The notes: generated by a model from the letters alone, not told the origin. A stretch of 19,166 nucleotides of DNA from CAIWXH01 sp964555675 (GCA_964555675.1 CAZKTU010000118.1:1-19166), one strand, 5' to 3'; positions 1 to 7,171 are shown, counted from the first letter of the stretch. Translations and numbers: made by a program.

Positions 1-164
1 TGAAGGTGACCACCGCCAACGGCTGGTTCGCCGCCCGCCCCTCGGGCACCGAGCATATCTATAAGATCTACGCCGAGAGTTTCAAGGGCGAGGCCCACCT
101 CGCGGCGATCCAGGCCGAGGCCCAGGCCATCGTGAGCGCCGCGCTCGGCGCGGCAGGGGTGTAG
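1..164 (+). CDS. pgm: Phosphoglucomutase (alpha-D-glucose-specific), 3' end only
   Basis: Only the last 53 codons are present; the reading frame begins at base 3 and ends with TAG at 162-164. The enzyme interconverts glucose 1-phosphate and glucose 6-phosphate in the cytosol. The translation contains NGWFAARPSGTE followed by YKIYAESF. This is the phosphate-binding loop (RPSGTE) of the C-terminal domain of alpha-phosphohexomutases, in the form typical of E. coli-type Pgm rather than PgcA/ManB. The chain ends with an Ala-rich helix, as usual for the family. The next gene starts 24 nt downstream with its own ribosome-binding site, so co-transcription is likely. Family identity is well supported; the 5' part and promoter lie outside the window. 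Confidence 0.9.
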   Translation, partial: KVTTANGWFAARPSGTEHIYKIYAESFKGEAHLAAIQAEAQAIVSAALGAAGV

Positions 165-174
165 GCCGTCACAT

Positions 175-180
175 AAGGAG
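175..180 (+). promoter_or_regulatory. Shine-Dalgarno AAGGAG that decides the start of the aldo/keto reductase
   Basis: AAGGAG lies 2 nt before an ATG at 183 and 8 nt before a second in-frame ATG at 189. Only the second spacing is normal, so translation most likely starts at 189. Confidence 0.65.
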
Positions 181-188
181 CGATGAGC

Positions 189-1049
189 ATGAGCGCGATT
201 GAGCGACGAGCATTCGGACGGACCGGTCACATGAGCAGCGCCACGCTCTTCGGCGCGGCGGCTCTGAGCAGGGTCACGCAGGAGGAGGCCGACCGCACGC
301 TCGAGCTGCTGCTCGAGCGCGGGGTGAACCACATCGATACGGCCAACAGCTACGGCGAGTCGGAGCGCCTGATGGGCCCATGGCTCTCGCGCCACCGCGA
401 GCAGTTCTTCGTGGCCACCAAGACCGAGCGGCGCACCTACGCCGGGGCGAAGGAGCACCTGCACCGCTCGCTCGACCTGCTGCGCACCGACCACGTCGAC
501 CTGTGGCAGATGCATGTGCTGGTCAAGCCCGACGAGTGGGAGCAGGCCTTCGGCCCCGGTGGGGCGATCGAGGCCTTTATCGAGGCGAAGGAGCAGGGGC
601 TGGCGCGCTTCCTGGGGGTCACCGGCCACTACACCGTGGCGGGGTGGATGCACCGGCGCAGCCTCGAGCGCTACGACTTCGACTCGGTGCTGCTGCCGTA
701 CAACTATGTGATGATGCAGAACCCCACCTACAGGGCCGACTTCGAGTCGCTGACGGCCCTCTGCGCCGAGCGCCAGGTGGCCGTACAGACAATCAAGTCG
801 TGTACCCGCGGCGCCTGGCCCAGCGCCGAGCGCACCGCGGCGACCTGGTACGAGCCCTTCACCGAGCAGGCCGAGATCGACGCGGCGGTACACTGGGTGC
901 TGCGGCGCCCCGAGGTGTTCCTCAACACCCCCGGCGACATCAACCTGCTGCCCAGGGTGCTCGACGCGGCGGCGCGCTTCACGCCAGGCCCTCAGGCCGA
1001 GCTCGACCCGGCCATGGAGGCGCTGAACGCAACCCCGCTGTTTCTGTAG
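189..1049 (+). CDS. Aldo/keto reductase
   Basis: This is a cytosolic NAD(P)H-dependent oxidoreductase of the AKR superfamily (TIM barrel) that reduces aldehydes or ketones to alcohols; the substrate cannot be read from sequence. The catalytic tetrad is visible: Asp and Tyr in HIDTANSYG (D50, Y55 counted from the ATG at 189), Lys in VATKTE (K78) and His in LWQMHVL (H109). The chain of 286 aa is normal for the bacterial AKR group. The ATG at 189 is preferred over that at 183 because of Shine-Dalgarno spacing. It follows pgm by 24 nt on the same strand, suggesting co-transcription, though a functional link to glucose phosphate metabolism is only a guess. Family assignment is firm, specificity unknown. 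Confidence 0.9.
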   Translation: MSAIERRAFGRTGHMSSATLFGAAALSRVTQEEADRTLELLLERGVNHIDTANSYGESERLMGPWLSRHREQFFVATKTERRTYAGAKEHLHRSLDLLRTDHVDLWQMHVLVKPDEWEQAFGPGGAIEAFIEAKEQGLARFLGVTGHYTVAGWMHRRSLERYDFDSVLLPYNYVMMQNPTYRADFESLTALCAERQVAVQTIKSCTRGAWPSAERTAATWYEPFTEQAEIDAAVHWVLRRPEVFLNTPGDINLLPRVLDAAARFTPGPQAELDPAMEALNATPLFL

Positions 1050-1077
1050 CGGTACGGCACCTTGATTGGGAAATACG

Positions 1078-1148
1078 AAGGCTACCTGCGCGGGCTCGAG
1101 AGGCCACGCAGGTGGCCTTTGTAGTCCTAGCCGGCGGGTTTACCCGCC
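1078..1148. repeat. Two-hairpin intergenic repeat, copy 1 (REP-like)
   Basis: The spacer after the aldo/keto reductase holds two strong dyads. The first has 13-nt arms at 1078-1090 and 1107-1119 that pair fully with one G-U wobble. Inside it AGGCCAC (1101-1107) can pair alternatively with GTGGCCT (1112-1118). The second is GGCGGGT (1133-1139), TT, ACCCGCC (1142-1148). A related arrangement, AGGCCA...TGGCCT followed by GCCGGT-TT-ACCGGC, occurs at 11099-11130. This suggests an interspersed palindromic repeat rather than a gene-specific element. It could also act as a transcription terminator for the pgm-aldo/keto reductase unit, although no clean T-tract follows. Confidence 0.55.
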
Positions 1149-1208
1149 CGGCGTGAGGGCGCCCTGGTGTCTAGCCACTGGTATGGTGCAGCGTGCCTCC
1201 GACTGCGG

Positions 1209-1214
1209 TATACT
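1209..1214 (+). promoter_or_regulatory. Candidate -10 box (TATACT) for the DUF6325 gene
   Basis: TATACT matches the sigma-70 -10 consensus at five of six positions and sits 84 nt before the ATG at 1298. No convincing -35 is seen at 16-18 nt. A perfect 10-bp palindrome, AGCATATGCT, lies just downstream at 1236-1245 and could be an operator. Tentative. Confidence 0.35.
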
Positions 1215-1253
1215 GGGCGCTGCGCAACGTCAGGTAGCATATGCTTTCGTCAG

Positions 1254-1279
1254 ACGATCGGCTCTGCGAGCCCGGTCGT
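1254..1279 (+). promoter_or_regulatory. Leader hairpin directly upstream of the DUF6325 ribosome-binding site
   Basis: Bases 1254-1264 pair with 1268-1279 to form an 11-bp stem with one wobble, one bulged C and a TGC loop, followed by TTTA. The Shine-Dalgarno of the next gene (GAGGAG, 1286-1291) starts only a few bases later. It may stabilise the 5' end of the mRNA or act as a weak attenuator; function is inferred only. Confidence 0.35.
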
Positions 1280-1297
1280 TTAGCTGAGGAGTCACCT

Positions 1298-1708
1298 ATG
1301 AGTCTAGGTCCAGTCGAGCTTCTGCTGCTGACCTTCCCCGCCGGATCGTCGAAGCGCCAGATCGTACCCGCGCTGGCCGAGCTGGTCCAGAACGGGACGA
1401 TTCATATCATCGACCTGATCTTCGTGCGCAAAGACGATGAGGGCAACCTGCTGATCATCGAGCTGGAGCAGGCCGACGAAGACGAGGCCGCCTTCGGCGA
1501 GCTCGAGGGCGAGGTTGGCGACCTGCTGAGCGACGAGGATATCGCCGAGGCCGCGGCCGACCTGCCGCCGGGCGCCTCGGCCGCGTTGCTGGTCTGGGAG
1601 AATGTGTGGGCGGCGCGTTTCGCCCAGGCCGTGCGCGACGCCGGCGGCGAGGTGGCGCTCAACCTGCGCATCCCCGCCGACGAAGTCGAGGCGTTGCTCG
1701 CCGAGTAA
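1298..1708 (+). CDS. DUF6325 family protein
   Basis: This 136-residue acidic soluble protein has no signal peptide or membrane segment. It opens with a hydrophobic strand around GPVELLLLTFP, then AELVQNGTI-HIIDLIFVRKD, an acidic stretch (about residues 55-75), and a conserved-looking LLVWENVWAARFAQAVRDAGG block (about 98-118). From memory these are signatures of DUF6325, a family common in Actinobacteria and Chloroflexi with no known function. The start at 1298 is chosen because GAGGAG lies 6 nt upstream; an ATG at 1241 in the same frame lacks such a site and adds an unrelated tail. It is followed after 54 nt by a SHOCT-domain gene, an association I recall from other genomes. No function is claimed. 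Confidence 0.75.
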   Translation: MSLGPVELLLLTFPAGSSKRQIVPALAELVQNGTIHIIDLIFVRKDDEGNLLIIELEQADEDEAAFGELEGEVGDLLSDEDIAEAAADLPPGASAALLVWENVWAARFAQAVRDAGGEVALNLRIPADEVEALLAE

Positions 1709-1762
1709 GCCCGAAGTGCAGCCCTGCTACACACTGCCAACTGAAGAGTAAGGAGTAATAGC

Positions 1763-2197
1763 ATGCGACGACGTGGACCGACGGTGAATGTGCGACGACA
1801 GGGCCCTGGCCTGGTTCAGACGGCGGCGCGCACGGCGGTGATCGCCGGAACGGCGACGGCGGTCTCGACCGGCGTGCAGGGCGCCATGACCAAGGGCAGC
1901 CGCGAGGCGGCCCAGCAGCAGGCGCAGGCCCAACAGCAGGCCGCCCTCGCCCAGCAGCAGGCCATGCTCGAGCAGGCGGCCGCACAGGGCGCCCAGCAGG
2001 CCCTGGCGGCGCAGGGGGTCACGGCGTCCGCCCCCGAGGCGGCTGCCCCCGCCCCCGAGGCGGCAGCCCCCGCGGCGGCAGCCTCGTCCTCGGCCGACCG
2101 GATCGCCCAGCTGAAGGATCTGGCGAGCCTCAAAGAGGCGGGTATCCTCACCGAGGAGGAGTTTCAGGCCGAGAAGGCGCGCATTCTGGCGAGCTAA
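1763..2197 (+). CDS. SHOCT domain-containing protein
   Basis: A 144-residue protein in three parts: a basic N-terminus with a short alanine/threonine-rich apolar segment (about 20-42, possibly membrane-associating); a Gln/Ala-rich stretch (46-83) likely to be helical or coiled-coil; and an Ala/Pro linker containing a duplicated PEAAAPA unit. It ends in a SHOCT domain at 112-143, recognisable by IAQLKDLASLKEAGILTEEEF followed by EKARIL. SHOCT is a short C-terminal oligomerisation-type module found on many envelope-linked proteins. AAGGAG at 1750-1755, 7 nt before the ATG, fixes the start. It is downstream of the DUF6325 gene on the same strand, probably in one unit. The molecular role is unknown. 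Confidence 0.8.
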   Translation: MRRRGPTVNVRRQGPGLVQTAARTAVIAGTATAVSTGVQGAMTKGSREAAQQQAQAQQQAALAQQQAMLEQAAAQGAQQALAAQGVTASAPEAAAPAPEAAAPAAAASSSADRIAQLKDLASLKEAGILTEEEFQAEKARILAS

Positions 2198-2423
2198 GGC
2201 ATGTGTCGGGTGGTTGCGGAGGGCGCGGGCCCCACCCCGCCCCCCCAGAAGGCCCCCCCCAACCAACCCCAAAACATGATAAACCGAGGGATGGGGTATT
2301 CCNNNNNNNNNNGGCCAGGCCCCTCCGCGCCACCCCGCCGAACGGCCAAGCGCAAGCAGACAGCGGCGAAGACCGTCATTCAGGTACGAACCTAAGCAGA
2401 ATTGAGATAGCGAGGAAGGTGCT
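2198..2423. other. Spacer with poor-quality C-rich sequence and a 10-N gap (2303-2312)
   Basis: Between the SHOCT gene and the next membrane gene the sequence changes character. Runs of seven and eight C occur around 2241-2268, then a short AT-richer stretch leads into ten N at 2303-2312. Small frames that cross the gap are not credible genes. After the gap nothing is recognisable until the GAGGAAGG ribosome-binding site at 2412-2419 for the next gene. The C-runs and the fixed-length gap suggest a contig end with sequencing trouble. No gene is called here. Confidence 0.6.
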
Positions 2424-2822
2424 ATGCCTCTCGGCATTATCATCCTGGGGACGTTCGCAATCATTGGCGGTATCTTCAGCATCCTCTGGGGCATCGGCCT
2501 GAGCGGCGCGGGCGGCATGAGCTGGCTCACCGGCCTGCTCTTCTCGCAGGGGCTGCAGAGCTGGGGCGGCAGCGCCTTCTGGGCGGGGCTGTGGAGCATG
2601 GTGATCGGCGTCGTCCAGGTCGTCACCGGCTTTGGCCTCTTCGGCCGCAAGAAGTGGGCCTGGATGCTGGCCTTGATCGCCGCGGCGCTCGCGCTGATCA
2701 CGCCGCTGGTCGCGATCTTCAGCGGCAACCTGTGGGCCCTCTGGGGTCTGATTATCCCGGGCGTGATCTTCTACTACCTGCTCGCCGACTCCGATGTGAA
2801 GCGCGCCTTCGGCCGGCTATAA
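2424..2822 (+). CDS. Four-helix integral membrane protein, function unknown
   Basis: The protein is 132 residues with four apolar segments at roughly 3-28, 50-72, 76-97 and 100-120. A basic turn, GLFGRKKW, lies between helices 2 and 3, consistent with a cytoplasmic loop by the positive-inside rule. The tail, DSDVKRAFGRL, resembles ends of small DUF-type membrane proteins of Actinobacteria and Chloroflexi, but I do not recognise a specific named family. A GAGGAAGG-type ribosome-binding site precedes the ATG. The next gene, a GAP-family membrane protein, starts only 12 nt after the stop, so the two are very likely co-transcribed. Confidence 0.75.
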   Translation: MPLGIIILGTFAIIGGIFSILWGIGLSGAGGMSWLTGLLFSQGLQSWGGSAFWAGLWSMVIGVVQVVTGFGLFGRKKWAWMLALIAAALALITPLVAIFSGNLWALWGLIIPGVIFYYLLADSDVKRAFGRL

Positions 2823-2834
2823 TAAAAGGCTTCT

Positions 2835-3509
2835 ATGGGCTCAGTCATCGCCCAGTTCATGCCCTTCGTGCTCGGCGCGGCCCTCGCGCCAGCGTGGATC
2901 ATCATCGTCCTGCTACTGCTGGCGAGCCCACGGGGCCTGCTTAAGGGCGCCGCCTTCGTGTTGGGCATGACCCTGACCCGCCTGATCCAGGGTGTGCTCT
3001 TCGGCTTCATCTTCGGCTCGTCGCCCGATGCGGCCGCCGAGGATGGCGGCTCGCCGGTGACCTCGACCCTGCTGCTGGTGCTCGGCATCGTGCTGCTGAT
3101 CACCGCCTATCGCAAGTGGCGCTCGGAGAGCGACCCCGATGACCCGCCCCCCGAGTGGATGCAGTCGCTCGCGAGCACCAGCCCGCTCAAGGCGCTGGGC
3201 ATGGGCGCGCTGCTGACGGCGATCGGCGCAAAGCTCTGGGTCTTCACACTCTCGGCAATCGCCGTGATCCGCGAGGCTGAGCTCGAGCAGAGCGCGAGCA
3301 TCATCGCCTTTGTGATCTACATTCTCCTGGCCCAGCTGTTGTTGATCGTGCCGCTGATCATCTCTGCTGTAGCGCCAGGGCCATCGCAAGACCTGTTGGG
3401 GCGCGCGAATAGCTGGTTGGCGAAGTACAATCGGCCAATCACCGTGACCGTGACCCTGGTCTTCGGCGTCTATTTTCTTTATAGCGGCATCACTGGGCTG
3501 CTCACGTAG
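2835..3509 (+). CDS. GAP/Sap (SfLAP-type) family membrane transporter-like protein
   Basis: This 224-residue membrane protein has about six hydrophobic segments arranged in two triplets around a polar middle loop (about 95-115, SESDPDDPPPEW). The N-terminal pattern FVLGAALAPAWIIIVLLLLASPRG and the central ALGMGALLTAIGAKLW followed by a helix match, from memory, the GAP family of the LysE superfamily. That family includes the mycobacterial sulfolipid-1-addressing protein Sap. Some members are implicated in export of surface lipids; the substrate here is unknown. It lies 12 nt after the 4-TM gene and 18 nt before the formylglycine-generating enzyme gene, so the three are probably one transcript. 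Family call moderately sure, function inferred. Confidence 0.75.
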   Translation: MGSVIAQFMPFVLGAALAPAWIIIVLLLLASPRGLLKGAAFVLGMTLTRLIQGVLFGFIFGSSPDAAAEDGGSPVTSTLLLVLGIVLLITAYRKWRSESDPDDPPPEWMQSLASTSPLKALGMGALLTAIGAKLWVFTLSAIAVIREAELEQSASIIAFVIYILLAQLLLIVPLIISAVAPGPSQDLLGRANSWLAKYNRPITVTVTLVFGVYFLYSGITGLLT

Positions 3510-3527
3510 CGCCATAGGAGCAGGCTC

Positions 3528-4454
3528 ATGACTCTGGAAACAAGCGCCCCGCCTGGACCGCCACCCTTCAAGGACATGCTCTGGGTGCCGGGCGGCACGT
3601 TCCTCATGGGCTCCGATCAGCACTACCCCGAGGAGGCGCCGGCCCGCCTGGTGACGGTCGAGGGCTTCTGGATCGACCGCTACCCGGTGACCAATCTGCA
3701 GTTCAAGCGCTTCGTGAAAGAGACCGGCCACGTCACGCTGGCCGAGCGCCCGCCGGACCCGCAGCTTTACCCCACCGCCTCGCCCGAGCAACTCGTGCCG
3801 GCCTCGGTGGTCTTCGTGCCGCCGCCCGGGCCGGTGTCGCTCGACAATCACTACCAGTGGTGGCACTATCTGCCCGGCGCCCACTGGCGCAAGCCCGAGG
3901 GCGAGGGCTCGAGCCTGAACGGGCGCGAGCGCCACCCGGTGGTGCAGGTCGCCTACGAGGACGCGCTGGCCTACGCCGAGTGGGCGGGCAAGGCGCTGCC
4001 CGGCGAGGCCGAGTGGGAGCGCGCGGCGCGCGGCGGGCTAGAGGGTAAGGCGTATGCCTGGGGCGACGAGCTGCACCCCGGCGGGCGCATGCTGGCCAAC
4101 ACCTTCCAGGGCGACTTCCCGCACGGCAACACGCTGGCCGACGGCTACGAGCGCACCTCGCCGGTGGGGGTCTTCCCGCCGAATGGCTTCGGGCTCTTCG
4201 ACATGATCGGCAACGTCTGGGAGTGGACAACCGACTGGTGGAGCGGCCCCGAGGCGCAGAGCCAGTGCTGCGGCGCCGAGGCGGCCAGCGTCGATCCCAA
4301 CGACCCCGCGCGCATCCCGCGCAAGGTGACCAAGGGCGGCTCGCACCTCTGCGCGCCGAGCTACTGCCGGCGCTACAGGCCGGCGGCGCGCATGGCCCAG
4401 CCGATCGACACCTCGACCAGCCACCTCGGCTTCCGCTGCATCGTGCGGGCGTAG
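3528..4454 (+). CDS. Formylglycine-generating enzyme (SUMF1-type, with active-site cysteines)
   Basis: Formylglycine-generating enzymes (FGE) are copper-dependent oxidases that convert a cysteine in the CxPxR motif of sulfatases to formylglycine. The 308-residue protein shows the FGE-sulfatase fold markers: VPGGTFLMGSD near residue 20, DRYPVTNLQFKRFV, HPVVQVAYEDALAYAEWAGK, LPGEAEWERAARGG, NGFGLFDMIGNVWEWTTDWW and the C-terminal KGGSHLCAPSYCRRYR...LGFRC. Both redox/copper-binding cysteines are present as CAPSYC (C275, C280), the spacing of human C336/C341. This separates it from the many catalytically different SUMF1-domain proteins. There is no signal peptide, so it acts in the cytosol. TAGGAG precedes the ATG. 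It is the third gene of a probable operon behind two membrane proteins. No sulfatase gene is in the window. Confidence 0.9.
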   Translation: MTLETSAPPGPPPFKDMLWVPGGTFLMGSDQHYPEEAPARLVTVEGFWIDRYPVTNLQFKRFVKETGHVTLAERPPDPQLYPTASPEQLVPASVVFVPPPGPVSLDNHYQWWHYLPGAHWRKPEGEGSSLNGRERHPVVQVAYEDALAYAEWAGKALPGEAEWERAARGGLEGKAYAWGDELHPGGRMLANTFQGDFPHGNTLADGYERTSPVGVFPPNGFGLFDMIGNVWEWTTDWWSGPEAQSQCCGAEAASVDPNDPARIPRKVTKGGSHLCAPSYCRRYRPAARMAQPIDTSTSHLGFRCIVRA

Positions 4455-4490
4455 TATTCCGTCCAACCATGTTTGACGGGTTGAGGATTG

Positions 4491-4595
4491 TCTTTTCGGG
4501 GAGGCCAAGCCTCCCCGCGCCCCTCCTGAAGCCGCCAAATAAGCTCGGGTTGCGTAGTTCTTTTCGGGGAGGCCAGGCCTCCCCGCGCCCCTCCT
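4491..4595. repeat. Two direct copies of a 37-bp hairpin repeat between convergent genes
   Basis: Bases 4491-4527 and 4559-4595 are 37-bp direct copies with one mismatch. Each begins TCTTTTC, contains GGGGAGGC and GCCTCCCC arms around a 3-nt loop (4498-4516 and 4566-4584), and ends GCGCCCCTCCT. They sit between the stop of the formylglycine-generating enzyme gene and the stop of the oppositely oriented peptidase gene. They could terminate transcription from both sides, but neither stem is followed by a T-run in either direction. An interspersed repeat family is as likely. Confidence 0.7.
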
Positions 4596-5898
4596 TACCC
4601 GCGCGGCCCCTGTAGAAGTCTGAGGGCCGTGCCCATGACGATCTCGGCGCAGGGGACGATGGTCGAGAGGTNNNNNNNNNNNNNNNNNNNNNNNNNNNNN
4701 NNNNNNNNNNNNNNNNNNNNNNNNNNNNNNNNNNNNNNNNNNNNNNNNNNNNNNNNNNNNNNNNNNNNNNNAGTCTGAGGGCCGTGCCCATGACGATCTC
4801 GGCGCAGGGGACGATGGTCGAGAGGTCGACCCACTCGGTACACTGGTGGAAGTCGCCGGCCAGGGGGCCGAACATGAGGCTGGGGATGCCGGCCTCGCCG
4901 CAGAACAGGTTCGTGTCGCTCACGCCCATGGTGTAGGTGAGGGGCAGCGGGGCGCCGAGCACCTCGCCGCTGGCGGCCGCGAAGGCGCGGGTGAGGGGGT
5001 GCTCGGGGGCGTCGAACTCGTAGGGCGGGTAGAAGGGCGGCTCGACGGTGAAGCCGAACTGGGCCGGCGAGCCCAGGCTATCGGCGAGGGCCCGCAGGCG
5101 GGCGACCACCGAGTGGGCGGTCTCGCCCGGGACGAGCTGGCGCGAGAACAGGGCGTAGGCCTGCTCGGGGATGGTGACCACATACTGGGTGCTGCCGCTG
5201 TGGAAGGCCAGCACCGTCTGCGAGGCCGGGATACGCGGGTGGCTGCTGAGGGGCACCGCCTCGTCGATCCGGGCGACGAAGCGGGCGAGCTCGATCGCGG
5301 CGTTGATGCCCTGGGCGGGGAAGAAGCCGTGGGCGGCTTTGCCGGTCGCCTCGACCCGCACCAGGACCTTGCCCGGCGCGCCGATGATTGCCGAGCTGTA
5401 CATGGGCTCGGTGACGATACAGGCGTCGGCGCTGAGCCCGCCGGCGATGAGGGCCCGCGCGCCGGCCGAATAGGCCTCCTCGTCGGTGACACAGCTGAAG
5501 ATCAGGCTGCCCTGCCAGCTATCGCGCCGGCGCAAGAGCTCGCGCGCCACCAGCATATTGACCACGACGCCGCACTTCATGTCGCCGGCGCCGAGGGCCG
5601 AGAAGCGGTCGCCCTCGAGCCTGCCCTCCCAGGGATCGCAGGCCCAGCCCTCGACGGCGAGCACCGTGTCGATATGGCCGTTGAGCAGCAGGGTCGGGCC
5701 GGGACCGTTGCTCAGCCTGGCGATCACATTGGGCTGGCCGTTGTCGGTCGGCTGCAGCTCGGGGGTCAGGCCATTGGCGGCGAGCCACTCGGCCACCACT
5801 TGCTGCGCGGCGGCCTCCTCGCCGGGGTAGCTGCGCACGGCGACGAGCTGCCTGAGCAGCGCGACGGCCTCGTCACGATCGAACGAATCTACGGACAT
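4595..5898 (-). CDS. M20 family metallopeptidase (ArgE/DapE-like), interrupted by an assembly gap
   Basis: This is a cytosolic di-zinc hydrolase of the ArgE/DapE/CPG2 group that cleaves amide bonds of N-acyl amino acids or small peptides. Metal and catalytic residues are visible: H75 and D77 in GHIDTV, D106 in GAGDMKCG, the general base E140 with E141 in TDEEAYS, E164 in VTEP, and a final His (H351) in DFHQCTEW. The dimerisation-domain motif KAAHGFFPAQG is present. The gene crosses 100 N (4672-4771) flanked by the same 55 nt on both sides. Removing the N-run and one copy (155 nt) restores an uninterrupted 382-codon frame ending ALRLLQGPRG, a normal family length. AGGAG lies 8 nt before the ATG at 5898. 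It starts 13 nt after the larA-like stop, so it is the last gene of that unit. Substrate unknown. Confidence 0.85.
4617..4826. other. Assembly gap (100 N, 4672-4771) flanked by identical 55-nt ends
   Basis: Bases 4617-4671 and 4772-4826 are identical over exactly 55 nt, and the space between is exactly 100 N. Both copies encode the same C-terminal peptidase residues in the same register. This is the expected look of two contig ends that overlap by an assembler word length but were scaffolded instead of merged. It is not a biological duplication. Confidence 0.85.
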
Positions 5899-5911
5899 GC
5901 TCGTAGCTCCT

Positions 5912-7171
5912 TTAGTGGGCGGCGATGCGGAAGAGCAGCTCGCCGGCGCGCTCGACGAGGAGGAGCCCCTCGGGCTCGCGATTGCGCCAGGCCTCGGGAT
6001 CGAGGCTGCGATAGTCGCGGTAGCCGAGGTTGATCTGGCGGCAGCGGGCCTCGGGGATGCCCGTCGCGAGGGTCACGTTGATGCGCGGGGTCTCGACGCC
6101 GGTGGCGGGGTCGTAGGTGCCGTGGCCCTTGACGTGGGTGCTGTGGGCGAGGATGCCGCCGGGCAGATCCTTGAAGCGCTCCCACTGGCCGGTGAAGTAG
6201 TCGCGCACGTGGTAGCCGATCTGGTCGAGCAGGGCGCCGTGGGTGTAGGAGACCTCGGTGATATGGGGCGCGTAGATAATCACCTCGCCGCCGTCGGCCA
6301 CCACGGGCTCGGTCTTATACATGGCCTTGGCGGCCGTCCAGAGATCGTCGTAGATCGGCGAGGCCATCGAGAGGACCTGGCGGACCGGCCGCGGGAGGGT
6401 CGCAATATTCAGGCGGGCCGAGAGGTCGGCGCCGAGCTCCCAAGTCTCCTCGTGGGGGCCGGCGTAGAGCCCGTGGAGCGTGTGCCCTTTGAGGACCATG
6501 GCCAGGAGCAGGATCGGGCGCTCGACGAAGCGGGCGGCGCGGTGGATCACGCGACGCACCGGGGTGTTCTTTACGCCAATTGTGTCCATGCTCGTCACCA
6601 GGGCGCCGAGCCAGTGGGTGAAGTTGATGATCTGAGGGCCGGCGATGCCGGGGAAGAGGTACTTGGCCCCGCCGGAGAAGCCGGCCACCTCGTGCGGGAA
6701 GACCGGCCCGCAGATGATCAGCTGGTCGTAGTCGAAGATCATACGGTTGAGGGTCACCGGCACATCGGCGGCGAGCAGCCCGCCGGTGAGCTCGGCGGTC
6801 TCGGCGGTCGAGATCGTCCCGATCGTCGCGAACGACTCGGGGCGGTCCCAGCTGTGGTTGACGACGGTGGTGTTGGGGTAGCGGGCGGCGCGTTCGGCGG
6901 CCGACACGCCCAGCAACTGCTCGATCGCCGCCTCGCCCATGGGCTGGTGGGTGCCGAGGGCGATCACATAGTCGAGGCGGGCGACCCGCGGGCCGAGTTG
7001 CTCGCCCAGGAGGCGGAACATGAGCGGGATGGGCGCAGTGCGTGTGCCGTCGGGGATGATCACCAGCACCCGCTTGCCGTCAAGGGCCAGTGGGCCGAGG
7101 GCCTGCGCAAGGATTCCGGCGACCTCGGCGTCGCCCAGGGTCTTCTCCGTCGTGCCCTGTCCGATAACCAT
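5912..7171 (-). CDS. LarA-family nickel-pincer 2-hydroxyacid racemase/epimerase
   Basis: LarA enzymes use a nickel-pincer nucleotide to racemise lactate or epimerise other 2-hydroxy acids by hydride abstraction. The 419-residue protein matches at every key position I can check. PDGTRTAP holds the substrate/cofactor-binding Asp and Arg (D41, R44). ALGTHQP gives H75. PHEVAGFSGGAK gives H160 and the cofactor-tethering K170, and H186 follows. The 10- and 16-residue spacings equal those of H174, K184 and H200 in Lactiplantibacillus LarA. It lies between an SDR dehydrogenase (47 nt upstream) and an M20 peptidase (13 nt downstream), all on the minus strand. Known relatives act on lactate, malate, phenyllactate and gluconate, so specificity is open. 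The maturation genes larB, larC and larE are not in the window. Confidence 0.88.
   Translation of the reverse strand: MVIGQGTTEKTLGDAEVAGILAQALGPLALDGKRVLVIIPDGTRTAPIPLMFRLLGEQLGPRVARLDYVIALGTHQPMGEAAIEQLLGVSAAERAARYPNTTVVNHSWDRPESFATIGTISTAETAELTGGLLAADVPVTLNRMIFDYDQLIICGPVFPHEVAGFSGGAKYLFPGIAGPQIINFTHWLGALVTSMDTIGVKNTPVRRVIHRAARFVERPILLLAMVLKGHTLHGLYAGPHEETWELGADLSARLNIATLPRPVRQVLSMASPIYDDLWTAAKAMYKTEPVVADGGEVIIYAPHITEVSYTHGALLDQIGYHVRDYFTGQWERFKDLPGGILAHSTHVKGHGTYDPATGVETPRINVTLATGIPEARCRQINLGYRDYRSLDPEAWRNREPEGLLLVERAGELLFRIAAH

Noticed and set aside
2201..2502. Small plus-strand frames spanning the 10-N gap
   Set aside because: They read through C-runs and unknown bases, overlap the next gene in another frame and show no ribosome-binding site or conserved pattern.
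4617..4826. Biological duplication of the peptidase 3' end
   Set aside because: The copies are exactly 55 nt, abut an exactly 100-N gap and collapse to one intact gene; an assembly overlap explains this fully.
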